A stretch of DNA of 64,000 nt from Azorinus chamasolen (taxonomy: Eukaryota; Mollusca; Bivalvia; Cardiida; Solecurtidae): the NCBI GenBank assembly GCA_963576725.1, contig OY755242.1, positions 1,936,404-2,000,403 of the forward strand, in the 5' to 3' direction. Under the pieces are notes generated by a model. That model made no database searches, was not told where the DNA came from, and saw nothing but the letters and a program-made list of their open reading frames with translations. The translations under genes and the position numbers were made by a program. Positions 21,952 through 32,643 of this stretch are shown one piece after another; position 1 is the first letter of the stretch; each line of letters opens with the position of its first letter.

Positions 21952-24125
21952 ACAAGAGGGCCTTGATAACCCTGATATCGCTCACCAGACAATCAGCAGC
22001 AGATTTTCAAAGTTTTCACTAAAATGGGACTGGGGGTGGGACAATTTTGACCCATGGGGATAATTTATATAACCTTTGCATAGGACCTGAACATGATGTT
22101 ATTTGCAAATATGAATGCTGAGAACCCTCCAGTTTCAGAGGAGAACATTTTTTAAGTTCTAATATATGTTTCTATAGAAAACAAGGCACCGCTTGGGGGT
22201 GGGGGCGGGGGTTGACCACAGGGGCATAATTTATACAACTTTTGTAGAGGATCTGAACATGATGCTGTATGCCAAATATAAAAGCTGAGAACATACCAGT
22301 TTCAGAGGAGAAGATTTTCAGTTTTACTATATGTCCCTATAGAAAACAAGAGGGCCATGAGGCCCTGAAGCGCTCACCTGAGATACCCCAGGGGCAGGGC
22401 CATCATTTGTACAACCTTAGTAGAGAACCACAAGGCAAAGCAGTATGCCATTAATTAAAGGTCTAAGCATTATGGCTTCAGAGAAAAATAATATATTTTT
22501 CCAATGAAAAACTGATAAGCCAGGGCCAAGTTTCGCCCAGTGGTCATGGTCGTAAGTTGTACAATCTTTGTAGTAGACAATTAAATCATGCTACATGCCA
22601 AATATCAAATGTCTAGGCCTTACAGTTTCAGAAGAAGAAGATTTTTAAAGATTTTCGTATGAAAAACTGATAAGCCCTTGGGCGGGCCATTTTTTGGCCC
22701 AGGGGTCATAATTTGAACAATCTTTGTAGAGGACCATAAGATCATGCTACATGCCAAATATCAAAGGTCCAAGCCTTACAGTTTCAGAGAAGAAGATTTT
22801 TAAAGATTTTCCTATGAAAAACTGATAAGCCCTTGGGCGGGGCCATTTTTGGCCCTGGGGTCATAATTTGAACAATCTTTGTTGAGGACCATTAGATCAT
22901 GCTACATGCCAAATATCAAAGGTCTAGGCCTTACAGTTTCAGAGAAGAAGAATGTTAAAGATTTCTTATGAAAAACTGATAAGCCCTTGGGCGGGGCCAT
23001 TTTTGGCCCGGGGATCATGCTACATGCCAAATATCAAAGGTCTAGGCCTTACAGTTTCAGAGAAGAAGATTTTTAAAGATTTTCCTATGAAAAACTGATA
23101 AGCCCTTGGGCGGGGCCATTTTTGGCCCGGGGGTCATAATTTGAACAATATTTGTAGAGGACCATTAGATCATGCTACATGCCAAATATCAAAGATCTAG
23201 GCCTTACAATTTCAGAGAAGAATTTTTTTAAAGATTTTCCTATGAAAAACTGATAAGCCCTTGGGCGGGGCCATTTTTGGCCCGTGGGTCATAATTTGAA
23301 CAATCTTTGTAGAGGACCATTAGATCATGCTACATGCCAAATATCAAAGGTCTAGGTCTTACAGTTTCAGAGAAGAAGAATGTTAAAGATTTTCCTATGA
23401 AAAACTGATAAGCCCTTGGGCGGGGCCATTTTTGCCTGGGGTCATTATAAATTTGAACAATCTTTGTAGAGGACCATTAGATCATGCTACATGCCAAGTA
23501 TCAAAGGTCTAGGCCTTACAGTTTCAGAGAAGAAGATTTTTAAAGATTTTCCTATGAAAAACTGATAAGCCCTTGGGCGGGGCCAATTTTGGCCCTGGGG
23601 TCATAATTTGAACAATCTTTGTAGAGGACCATTAGATCATGCTACATACCAAATATCAAAGATCTAGGCCTTACAGTTTCAGAGAAGAAGAATGTTAAAG
23701 ATTTTCCTATGAAAAACTGATAGGCCCTTGGGCGGGGCCATTTTTGGCCCGGGGGTCATAATTTGAGCAATTTTTGTAGAGGACCATTAGATCATGCTTC
23801 ATGCCAAATATCAAAGGTCTAGGCCTTACAGTTTCAGAGAAGAAGATTTTTAAAGATTTTCGTATGAAAAACTGATAAGCCCTTGGGCGGGGCCATTTTT
23901 GGCCCGGGGATCATAATGTGAACAACGTTTCGTTCCCCCTAGCCACTGTTGCTTCTGACAAAATTTGGTTAAAATCGGGTCAGCAGTTTCAGAGGAGATG
24001 TCGTTTGAAAATGTGGCCGGACGCCGGACGACGGACAAATAGCGGTCACAATAGCTCATCCTGAGCCTTTGGCTCAGGTGAGCTAATAAGGCACCCCTGG
24101 GGCTCTATCAGAAATGAGAATTGTT
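21952..24125 (+). mobile_element. Family A element (alpha cores), split by a second family A element
   Basis: Left part 21952-22347: caagagggccttgataaccc with the 5' motif gctcaccaga, then alpha cores up to ctatagaaaac. The core resumes after the insertion as aaggcacccctggggct at about 24090 and breaks off near 24125, where P2-like sequence (cagaggcatcaaaaggtgtc) follows. Confidence 0.65.
22348..24089 (+). mobile_element. Family A element (beta cores), full length
   Basis: Starts aagagggccatgaggccctg (5' stem gggcc/ggccc) with the 5' motif gctcacctgag. About ten beta cores of about 155 bp follow (aaaaactgataagcccttgg, then gggtcataatttgaacaatc and ccaaatatcaaaggtctagg). The last core is followed by tcgtttgaaaatgtggccgg, a short GACG tract and the 3' stem-loop ctgagcctttggctcaggtg, then agctaa. 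The 5' motif and 3' arm are perfectly complementary over 11 bp. Confidence 0.8.
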
Positions 24126-24618
24126 TCAAAAAGTGACTTTTACAGAGGCATCAAAAGGTGTCAATATGAGGGAATTGGTTAATATGTAGAAATGATATAA
24201 CATGCATGCACACTGATTTCAGAAAAAAACCAACTTTTGTCTATAAACAAATGTTGTGTGCTTCAACCCTCTGAACACATCCATTATTTCTTCCATTTCC
24301 ATTTCCAAGTGTTAAACACTTACCAGTTTGGAAATTTGTTGAGACTTGATTGATTTCATTCAATATACAGGGTATAATTTGCCAAATAGTGCATACCTTG
24401 ATCCAAGAGCTTGATGATCTAGGTCTAAACTATTTTCAAATACCAACACACTGGTTGCCTGTATTGAAGGGGGATAACTCCTTATTCGTGTTTACTTACA
24501 CATGTATGTAATCATACATATATATAACTATGGCACTAACCTCTATCATAATTTTCATTTAATTGGAAAAGTAGTAAAGTCAAGCAGGCAAAGCCACATG
24601 CAAGACGCAACCACCACC

Positions 24619-24865
24619 AAAACCCTTTCCCTCATATGAACATGTTTTCATGCATTTGCAAACAGCTGTCTGATCAGGGTCTACTCTGTTTGCTAGTGGA
24701 ATTTGAAAGACATGTTTCCTTACTATGAATTTGAAAGACATGTTTCCTTACTATCTAAAATGGCGGCAATGGCTGAACTTCCATATCTTATTATAACTAT
24801 TTTGTCCATGATATATTCAGTAGGTATTGAAATTTGGAATAAACATAGAACAGGGAAAGGGTTAA
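24619..24865. mobile_element. MITE type P1 with short internal duplication
   Basis: From aaccctttccctcatatgaa to acagggaaagggttaa. One palindrome arm is deleted. The phrase tgaaagacatgtttccttac is duplicated in tandem. Confidence 0.65.
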
Positions 24866-24944
24866 GATAAATATTCTTCCATACAAACTAACAAAACGTC
24901 TTGCATGTATTTTGTTACATATTTTAAGTTTATAAACAATACAT

Positions 24945-25153
24945 TTTAGACCATTCCCTCATATTAATGCTATATATATATATTAGTATAGGCTAAGGTT
25001 TGAAATCGTGAAAAACATAGCATAATACTCCATTTATCTCAATAGTTTCAAAACAACAAAATTCTAAAAAATTACTTTTCTCTATTAATTGCACCTTTCA
25101 GTAGATTGATTTAAGAGGTTGGGTCTAAAAATAGCATATTAGAGAATGGGATA
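24945..25153. mobile_element. MITE type P2, inverted and decayed
   Basis: Left 'accattccctcatattaatg', right 'ggttgggtctaaaaatagca' and 'gagaatgggataaa'. The hairpin survives only as 'gcataatactccatttatct'. Confidence 0.5.
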
Positions 25154-25258
25154 AAGACAACACTTTAAATGCTTTTAATGGTACTTGATCGTCTTTTGTT
25201 TTTTAATCAGTAAAATCCTATACAAATAATAAACTAGAAAGAGTCTCACAGAACTCAC

Positions 25259-25301
25259 CCTGTCCTCTAAATCAGCAAATCTGTAGCTGCACTCTTTCTT
25301 G
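25259..25301 (-). CDS. Candidate orphan exon (43 bp)
   Basis: On the minus strand, an AG acceptor (aaccacataag) is followed by 43 bp and then a consensus donor GTGAGT. With one leading base it reads KKECSYRFADLEDR without a stop. It lies downstream of the stop codon of the Mieap-like exon, and its phase does not fit that exon, so it would belong to another transcript. No family is recognisable from 14 residues. Confidence 0.25.
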
Positions 25302-26026
25302 CTTATGTGGTTACATTAACATCTTTGAAATACAGTTAAAGAGTTTGACATATTGAGTGAAAAACTTCATATGACTACATGGGTGCCACAGTAACAAGCC
25401 TAAAATATAAGGATACAAAAGGGTGTGCAAAAATCAACAAAGACCATAAGCAGTGTATTCATGCAGTGACAGTACCATGGTTAAATACAGGGAGTAGGTT
25501 TGGAAAATGAATAATTTGCGTTTTTAATTTCTCCGGTTTGATGACATCTGTAAAATTTGCAAAAAATACCTACCAGCAATAATTATCAGTTATACGGTAA
25601 GAGAGGGGGCTTACGCATGAGTCCTGCTACACAATAATCAACCTTTTACTTGAAAACAGAGTAGAACCATATGAGTGGCCATATTTAAAATGTAGTAGTT
25701 GATCAGAATCTGCACTGTTTTCCCACCCATCAGGGCCTGTTGTTTTCAGTGGATTGTGTAACCAACAGTGTAGAACTTAATCAAAGGCAATATTTAAAAC
25801 ATGGCAGATGATCCAGTTCAACACTTTGAAATGTGTCAAGGTTAGTTTTGAATTGTGGGAATCGATATGCAACAACCTCGAGTTATCAAAACCAAGATGA
25901 CTGTGGGCAACATGTTGAGTATCAGATAGTACAGACAATACCTGTACACCATAAACATTCAGATTAGGGAGATAATAAAAACATAAAATTTTAAACTGAT
26001 ATTCTGTGGTCCCTGAAGTAAATATT
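25302..26026. other. No gene seen
   Basis: A diverged P1-like palindrome (gaaaacagagtagaaccata / cagaatctgcactgttttcc) lies at about 25650-25725. Nothing else could be assigned. Confidence 0.4.
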
Positions 26027-26195
26027 TAACCCTTTACCTGATAAAGATGATGTATGATGCATTTACAAACAAAGTAGTCTGCTCTGTTTGTTTATGAAAT
26101 AGTATAAATTCAGCTATAGCCAAACTTTCCTGTGATCATTAACATTCAACTTATCACTATTCATGATTTTATTATCATCTTACATGAGGTAAAGG
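26027..26195. mobile_element. MITE type P1, short
   Basis: TTAACCCTTTACCTGATAAA at the left and gaggtaaagggtta at the right, with a reduced centre (acaaacaaagtagtctgctc). Confidence 0.6.
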
Positions 26196-26245
26196 GTTAT
26201 ACCATGAAACTGTCTTTCTTTCCTAAAATGGAATAAGGTCTTGTA

Positions 26246-27085
26246 CAGTATAACCTCTGTTATCCGGCACCCCATGGTTCCACGTCAGTATGCCGGTTAA
26301 GAGAGGGTGCTGGTTAACAGAATTATGCCTAGATTCAAAAGTTTACGTACCCAAATATTCTACCCAGCAAGTCCTTTTTTCGTTACGAGGGGGATTCCAC
26401 TATGACAATTCACAAATTACATATAAATATATACATTAGCGCCGAACCTGATCAGATAGCTCCATTTAAATAGGAACCATCAGGATCTACGCTGTTTGTC
26501 TATTGTCTTTTGAACTACATGTACATGTAAACTATCGGCATAACGTGTTAAGCGTACAATCGGAAGTAAACACACATGTATAAAGGGCTCGACTAAAACA
26601 CCGGAATATTCGTACTATATTTTATTTACAAGATCGGATTCTACACAGGTACATGTATATGCGGACCATCACCGCTGTTTTTTTACACAATTAGCAAAAA
26701 GCGTAGATCCAGACGCTTCATAATTTGGTATTGCCATTTTTTACATGTGTACATACATGCATTTTCAATGACGATAACAATATAAATCTATAAAGGGCGG
26801 TCAATTTACCCTAGACCCATTAACGGTACTTATCACCTACTTGAATGTAAAGGGCTTACTGTCAATGATCACAGGTCAGCAAACCGCCGGATAACAAGGT
26901 GTGAAAAATCGCTAATTTGCCTTTATTGGTCTGTCAAGGTATGCCGGTTAACGGTTAACAGGGGTTCCGATCAAGAGAGAGTTTGGATACATAAAACAAA
27001 TAGGGAAACTGCCGGGACCAAACAGCAGTGCTGGATAACAGGGGTTTCTGGTTAAGAGGGGTGCCGATCAACAGAGGTTATACTG
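26246..27085. mobile_element. Pogo/Tigger-like non-autonomous DNA transposon
   Basis: The left TIR cagtataacctctgttatcc and its continuation ggcacc match the reverse complement of the right end (gtgccgatcaacagaggtta, then tactg) at about 23 of 26 positions. Each side carries a TA, the Tc1/mariner/pogo target duplication. Internal copies of the TIR-like phrase (ggttaacaggggttccgatc, gataacaggggtttctggtt) lie near the right end. At 840 bp with no open transposase frame it is non-autonomous. It lies in the region 3' of the Mieap-like gene. Confidence 0.8.
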
Positions 27086-27323
27086 TATTTGTATCAATAC
27101 ACTGCAATGGAGTTTGGTAAACTATACAAACAATAAATATTACAGTTGTAACTTGTACAATTGTTTTCAAATGGAAAATGAAATCTAGTGTTCATAGCAT
27201 ATCAACATTGAAGACATTAACTATGTGTATATGGTAAAACAATAAATCAGAAGACAGACAGTGCAAAAGTGATAAGAGTCTCTCCCCGCTTATTCTTCAA
27301 GTAGCAAATTGGAGCTTGAATGT

Positions 27324-27635
27324 TCACTTGTTTTTCCCAACCTTCCTGTTATTTACTACCTCCATAACTCCTTTCTGCAGCAGACCTCCACCTTTTCCAT
27401 TAAACAATGGTGGCCACACAAGGTAGTCTACCTTGTCTCCCTTAGAGAGAAGGGTATACAGGTTCATGTCCACTTTGGTCCCCGGCTTGACATCCCCACC
27501 CATACAAAGTGGAGGATCATGCAGAACCATCAGCCAGCAAATCTCTACACATTTATTGTAGTAACCTTTAGATGCTTCCATGGCTTTCTTGTCTTGTTCT
27601 GATTTCATTTGCTTGTGCATGTGGGATAGAAATTG
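27324..27635 (-). CDS. Mieap (SPATA18-like) C-terminal exon
   Basis: The acceptor ttttgttttttttcag precedes 104 codons ending in TGA at 27324-27326. The peptide begins QFLSHMHKQMKSEQDKK and contains YYNKCVEICWLMVLHDPPLC. It then has the conserved end of the Mieap C-terminal domain, DYLVWPPLFNGKGGGLLQKG, where family members read as VDYVVWPAL...EGGPLL.KGVA. In vertebrates Mieap controls mitochondrial quality and cardiolipin handling; bivalve genomes carry many Mieap-domain genes of unknown role. Phase 0 at the start fits the upstream exon at 34042-34146. The terminal VVNNRKVGKNK is a short divergent tail. Codons look constrained, unlike the surrounding repeats. The plus-strand frame over the same bases is a shadow. 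Confidence 0.8.
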   Translation of the reverse strand, partial: QFLSHMHKQMKSEQDKKAMEASKGYYNKCVEICWLMVLHDPPLCMGGDVKPGTKVDMNLYTLLSKGDKVDYLVWPPLFNGKGGGLLQKGVMEVVNNRKVGKNK

Positions 27636-27947
27636 CTGAAAAAAAACAAAAAACTAGAGCCTGCATGAATTTCACTCCGTTTTAAGGTTCCACCTGAATA
27701 GAAAGGTATAAAATCTTCATTACTAAAATTACAAAGTATCAAGTTTTACTGTAAATCCCTTGCAAGTATCAGGACTAAAATGACTTGCAGAAAATTATGC
27801 ACAATCCAGTGTTTTACAATATAGGTAGAACTCTGAATTCAAACAGATTTTTTTGTAGTTGCTTGTCCTTGTAAACTGTGCACATACATATCATTGTTCA
27901 TGTTTCTCATTCTGTACAAAATAGTGATTCATAGTGTGTAGAATAAA

Positions 27948-28200
27948 CAGTACTTTAAAAGCTCTCTAAAGTGACCATCAAGATGGGACCTAGCTCTGGG
28001 TGGCAAAGACAGGTGGTATCTTAATGCAGGATAAACATTATGCAAAAGCTGCTGTATGGTAGCAGCTATATGCAGGATGAACATTGTGCATTGGAAACTT
28101 AATGCATGATAAATGTTAGGCAGAAAACTCCTACATTAACTTTCTGCATTACTTCAATCATGCATTAAGTTACCACCTGCTTTTAAAGACACTCTGTTAA
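27948..28200. mobile_element. Foldback MITE type 4, rearranged
   Basis: The left end (cagtactttaaaagctctct, then aaagtgacc) and right 'tctgcattacttcaatcatg' match type 4. The arm 'ttaatgcaggataaacatta' is duplicated in the middle. Confidence 0.55.
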
Positions 28201-28204
28201 TAAA

Positions 28205-28433
28205 TTAACCCTTTCCCCTATGGACTATTTTTAGATACAACCTCTTTGATTGAATCTACCAAAGAGGAGCATTAACTAGAGACAGGGAAAATCTCAGAAT
28301 TTTGTAGTTTTGAAACCATTGCGATAAATAGAGCATTTGCTCCACAGGAGCAAATGCTCTATTTATCACAATGGTTTCATGAAGTGACATTTACAGAAGC
28401 GTCAAAAGGTGTCAATATATGGGAATGGGTTAA
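28205..28433. mobile_element. MITE type P2 with 32-bp hairpin
   Basis: TTAACCCTTT at the left and GGAATGGGTTAA at the right. The centre is an almost perfect hairpin: arms 28312-28343 and 28347-28378, 32 bp each with one mismatch, around a 3-nt loop. The arm begins gaaaccattgcgataaatag. This is the best P2 copy in the window. Confidence 0.8.
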
Positions 28434-28476
28434 GTTGTCTCACTACACCTTTCTAGGCCACGGTAATAGTCAATTT

Positions 28477-28633
28477 TTGAAACCATTGTGATAAATAGAG
28501 CAAATGTTCTATTTATCACAATGGTTTCAATACTACACACATCTAAAAAATCCTTTTCCCTGGTAAATACTCCTTTTTGGTAGAATAATTCAAAGAGGTT
28601 GGGTCTAAAAGTAGCCCATGAGGAAAGGGTTAA
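28477..28633. mobile_element. MITE type P2, deleted copy with perfect 23-bp hairpin
   Basis: Arms 28477-28499 and 28508-28530 pair perfectly around an 8-nt loop. The outer right part (ttcaaagaggttgggtctaa) ends in aaagggTTAA, which also starts the next P2 copy. Confidence 0.7.
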
Positions 28634-28850
28634 CCCATTCCCTCATAGGCTATTTTTTAGATCCAACCTCTTTAATTAAATCTACCCAAAAGGAGCATTT
28701 ACTATCAAAAAGGAATTTTTTTTGGAATTGTGTTGTTTTGAAATCACTGTGATATTTAGAGCATTTGCTCATATGGAACAAATGCTCTATTTATCACAGT
28801 GGTTTCAAACAGTGACTTTTACAGAGGTGTCAATATGAAGAAATGGTTAA
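28630..28850. mobile_element. MITE type P2, adjoining copy
   Basis: TTAACCCATTCCCTCATAGG at the left and gaagaaatggttaa at the right. The hairpin is tttgaaatcactgtgatatt / aatgctctatttatcacagt with a few mismatches. It shares its left TTAA with the previous copy. Confidence 0.7.
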
Positions 28851-28965
28851 AAGAGGTTCTACTGTATTGACAAAACTCATTTTATATATTTTGTATGGGG
28901 AGTTGCTCTTTCATAAGATAACATTTTGAATGCCATGGCCTTGTATATTCCAAAATAAACTAGAA

Positions 28966-30002
28966 CTATCACTGAAGGTGATTAATACCCCCACAAACGT
29001 GACTGTCACATGAAAAGGCTTTGCACAATTCAAAGGTGCATAACTCTGTAATGAAAAAGATAAACTGGAAAACTATACTTGGATGCCCATGTCCCCTTTA
29101 TGATAAAGCATTATATTAAGTTTCAATGGATTCCTGTTAGAAACAGTGTGGAATATAAGTCAACAGAAGGACCAGCACAAAACTTTAAACAAAGGGATAT
29201 AAAAATGTAAGAAAATAAGTCATCTAGAAAACTTTAACTGGGTGTGCATGTCCTCTTTATGAGAAAGCATCATGTCAAGTTTTATCGGAATCCAGTAATC
29301 AGTTGCTAAGAAATGGCACAAAAAAAGTCAACAGACTGACCAACATACCAAAATTCAAAGGGGCATGACTATATAAGGAAACAGATAAAATGTAAAATTA
29401 TTATTGGATAGGCATCATTCTCCTCTTCATGATTAAGTAACAAGTCAAGTTTCATACGAGTCCAGTCAGCAGTTGCTTAGAACCGTACAAGGGGATTAAC
29501 CTTGTAAGAAAATCAATCAGCTGGTATGCTATTGTTGGATGTGCATGTCCTCTTTATGATAAAGCATCATGTCAAGTTTCACTGAATTCTAGTCAGCGTT
29601 TCCTTAAAAACCCTGCACAATAAAAGTCAACAGACAGACCAACACAAAACTTTTAAACAAAGGTGCAAAACTTTGGAAAAAATCAATCAGCTGAAAAACT
29701 ATAATTGGATACACATGTCCTCTCTATGACAAAGCATAATGTCAAGATGCATTGGATTCCGGTCAGCATTTGCTGAGAAACTGGGCGGAAAAAAAGTCAA
29801 CAGACTGACCACCAGACCAAAATTCATTGGGGCATAACTCTATAAGGAATTGAATAAACTGTAAAACCATTATTGGATGCACATCTCCTCTTCATGATAA
29901 AGTATTATGTCAAGTTTCGTACGATTACAGTAAGCAGTTGCTGAGAATGCGTACAGTATTTTCAACAACAGACAGACCAACACAAAAATTTTAAACAAGA
30001 TG
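28966..30002 (+). mobile_element. Family J pearl-like element, 3' end replaced by family H
   Basis: The start actagaactatcactgaagg has a perfect 6-bp 5' stem (atcact gaa ggtgat) and the 5' motif aatacccccac. Cores of about 150 bp contain gcataactctgtaatgaaaa, catgtcctctttatgataaa and aagtcaacagac. No family J 3' stem-loop is present. At about 30000 (aaaattttaaacaagatgaa) it changes into family H cores. Confidence 0.6.
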
Positions 30003-30806
30003 AACTCGCACACCATATTTGGTGATCCTAGCCGATTCTGTATAGGAGGCATGCTCCGGACAAGTTTGAAGCCCAAAGTCAAGGTCAAGGTCTCACTGAC
30101 CTATAAATAGTACACAACACTCCGGCATCCCAAGATGAACTCACACACCATATTTAGTGATCCTAGCTGAAGAAGTGTAGGAGATATACTGTGGACAAAC
30201 TTTTTTTGTAAATGAGGTCAAAGTATAAGTTTAAGGTCGCATTGACGTAAAAATAGTATGTGTCACTCCGCCATCCTAAGATGAACTCACACACCATATT
30301 TGGTGATCCTAGCTGATTCTGTATAGGAGGTATGCTCCTGACAAGTTTCTTTGCAAATGAAGCCAAAGGTCAAGGTAAAGGTCATATTGACCTATAAATA
30401 GTATGTGACACTCCTCCATCCCAAGATGTACTCACAAACAAAATTTGGTGATCCTAGCTGAAGTAGTGTAGGAAATATGCTGCAGACAAGCTTTTTTGTA
30501 AATGAGGTCACAGTTCAAGATCAAGGTCACATTGACCTAAAAATAGTACACGACACTCCAACATCCCAAGATGAACTCACACACCATATTTGGTGATCCT
30601 AGCTGATTTTGTACAGGAGGTATGCTCCGGACAAGTTTTTTTTGTAAATGAAGCCCAAGGTCAAGGTCAAGCCAAAGTAGTGTAGGAGATATGCTCTGGA
30701 CAAGCAAAATCTGCACGCACTAACTAACACGCACACACACACTAACTAACTAACACACATACACACTAACGGACGGGTCAATCGCTATACAGCTTTGGGG
30801 GCATAA
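30003..30806 (+). mobile_element. Family H array and 3' end
   Basis: Five cores of about 130-148 bp begin gatgaactcacacaccatat and contain gtgatcctagctgattctgt and aaggtcaaggtcacattgac. An (ACACACTAACTA)-type tract, gacggacgggtcaatcgcta and a terminal gggggcataaaaa follow. Related to 46540-48323. The minus-strand frames at 29870-30366 encode only the repeat. Confidence 0.65.
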
Positions 30807-30816
30807 AAACATTAGA

Positions 30817-31122
30817 AAATTGTGTCTATAGGGCATGGATACCTCCTGGCAATATTGTATCTAAAACAGACACATTTCACTATGTGTTATTTACTAAAGA
30901 AATTCCAAAGTCCAATAGCTGTGGTAAAAATAGTCAGAGCAAAAGTATCCTTCTTTATGTACACTTCCTCATCGTGAAAGTTTGAATTAAATTGTTCTAT
31001 TTCTGTATGAGGAATGGGACGCACAAATTTTGCAGGGTGTATGTATGAAGGGATGCACATATGGATATGCAGATGGAAAAGGTCAAGGTTATATGCCTCC
31101 CACCTTGTGGGAGGGCATAAAA
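30817..31122 (+). mobile_element. Family M pearl-like element, single unit
   Basis: It ends in a strong 3' stem-loop, atgcctcccac cttg gtgggagggcat (one extra G), then aaaaa. A partly matching 5' motif (gatacctcc) lies about 40 bp after its start (attagaaaattgtgtctata). The tail core has aggtcaaggttat. Confidence 0.45.
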
Positions 31123-31530
31123 ATACTGGACAAAATCCCTTAACCCTTTAAATGTATGACATGTGTATACTGACATTTGCAAATAGTGAATAGCCAGATC
31201 AGAAGAGCCTTCTGATCAAGGTCTGCACTGTTGTGATCATACATAATGGATTCTAATATAAGATATTGAGGAACCATTCCATTACTTAGTCTCAATGTGC
31301 AAAGAGTTTAGAGACTATGAGATTATATTATGTAAGCCTGCAGCACTCTGAGCAATTGCCATCTGCAAATATTTTTATCATCTTCAGCTGTAAAAAGTAC
31401 ATCTTTCACAACAAAAGTGTCAGAGTGTCAAACAGTATGCATCTGGATGAGACACGAGTTACTTTGTGCATCATCTGGATCTACACTGTATGCAAAAGCT
31501 ATCATAAGGTAGTATGAAGAGTGCTGATTG

Positions 31531-31770
31531 ATAACCCTTTCTATCATAAAGACGCCTTTTGATGTATTTACAAACAGTGCAGACCCAGATCATATGGCTC
31601 CTATAGGAGTCATATGATCAGGGCCTGCATTGCTTCCTTATGACATAATATAGACATGGTTCTACAGCCTCTGCAAAGGTCAGAAATGCTGTTGTTCACG
31701 CTAACATTATAAAATTCAGTGCAATAATATTTATTAATATGTTATTTCTCATGCAAATATTCATGGAAAT
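31531..31770. mobile_element. MITE type P1, copy
   Basis: Left gataaccctttctatcataa. Palindrome arms are acaaacagtgcagacccaga + tcatatggctcct and aggagtcatatgatcagggc. The right end has decayed. Confidence 0.55.
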
Positions 31771-31849
31771 TTTAAACATAAACAAACACAGAATTACAAA
31801 GACATCAGACCAACACAAATGTATGGGTGAACACGCACACGCATGAGAT

Positions 31850-32172
31850 GAGTGAGTGAGTGAGTTGGGTTTTACGTCTGACCAACAATATTTCAGTTAC
31901 ATTTATTTGCAGACTATACCCGCATGAGACAAGTTATGGTGCTGCACTGGAATGCCCCTGCCACGGGCACATGGCAAGGGCACCCCACCCAGTCATATTA
32001 TCCAGACACCAGGCCGACCAGTCCTAGAACTACCCCTTGAATGTTGAGTTTAGACAGGGGAGCTACTAGTACCAACTTTTAACGACTTTTGGTCTGTCGC
32101 AGCTGGGGATCAAACCCACTACCTTTTGTACCGCAGGCGGACGCTCTACCACTGAGCCATGCGGTCGGTGCA
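31850..32172 (-). mobile_element. tRNA-derived SINE
   Basis: Read on the minus strand from 32172, the head is tRNA-like: an A-box region (tggctcagtggtagagcg) and a B-box region (gggtttgatcccc) about 35 bp apart, with a D-arm and T-arm shape. The body continues to a (tcac)-type tail, seen on the plus strand as atgagtgagtgagtgagttg followed by ggttttacgt, a phrase familiar from molluscan SINEs. It is not a functional tRNA: the acceptor ends do not pair and there is no clear anticodon stem. The short plus-strand frame at 32089 is spurious. Confidence 0.75.
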
Positions 32173-32254
32173 CATGAGATGAAAACTATAAACCTGAACA
32201 AACACATAAGTACAAAGAAACATTTCAGACAACAAACAAACAAAAGCAAGGGTG

Positions 32255-32560
32255 ACAAAGAGAGTACCGCCTTAGAACGGTCAGTGGCAGACCTACCACT
32301 GGGGGTTTAACCCGGTTTACGGACTTCCTAACCTCACACTTATCTCAAAGTCACCCTAACCAAACAAACAGTGTAAATAAAGGTATCCCAGCCTTGCGTC
32401 CCCACAACTTAGAAGATGGTAATCACAGTACCAAATGTAAAACATAGCATCATAACTGTCAAATCCGTCAAATATGTACTCAATGACTTTGCTGAAGACA
32501 GAGCAACTGCAGGGAAGCCGTTAAGGGCACGACAGAGAAAAGGCAGTACATGAGTCTGGT
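32255..32560. repeat. Dispersed repeat family I, copy 2
   Basis: Shares gagtaccgccttagaacggt, 'aacctcacacttat' and 'gagcaactgcagggaag' with 2710-3045 in the same orientation and order. Confidence 0.6.
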
Positions 32561-32582
32561 AAGCTCATTAATTTTAAGCTTA

Positions 32583-32643
32583 AACCACATTTATATAGCG
32601 CTCTTTTCACACAGATAATGTGCGTTAAAAAGCACTTCACATA
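32583..32643. repeat. Short dispersed repeat (TTATATAGCGC type), copy 1
   Basis: accacatttatatagcgctc + ttttcacac ... aaaaagcacttcaca. The same layout recurs at 53029-53085. The motif resembles a short repeat I recall as common in animal genomes; its source element is unknown to me. Confidence 0.5.

Noticed and set aside
21550..21992. Overlapping minus-strand frames as a membrane protein gene
   Set aside because: Three frames overlap on the same strand with hydrophobic AT-rich composition, no domain, and the frame runs into family A repeat.
32095..32172. A functional tRNA gene on the minus strand
   Set aside because: A- and B-box-like words are present, but acceptor and anticodon stems do not pair and SINE body sequence follows, so it is a SINE head.
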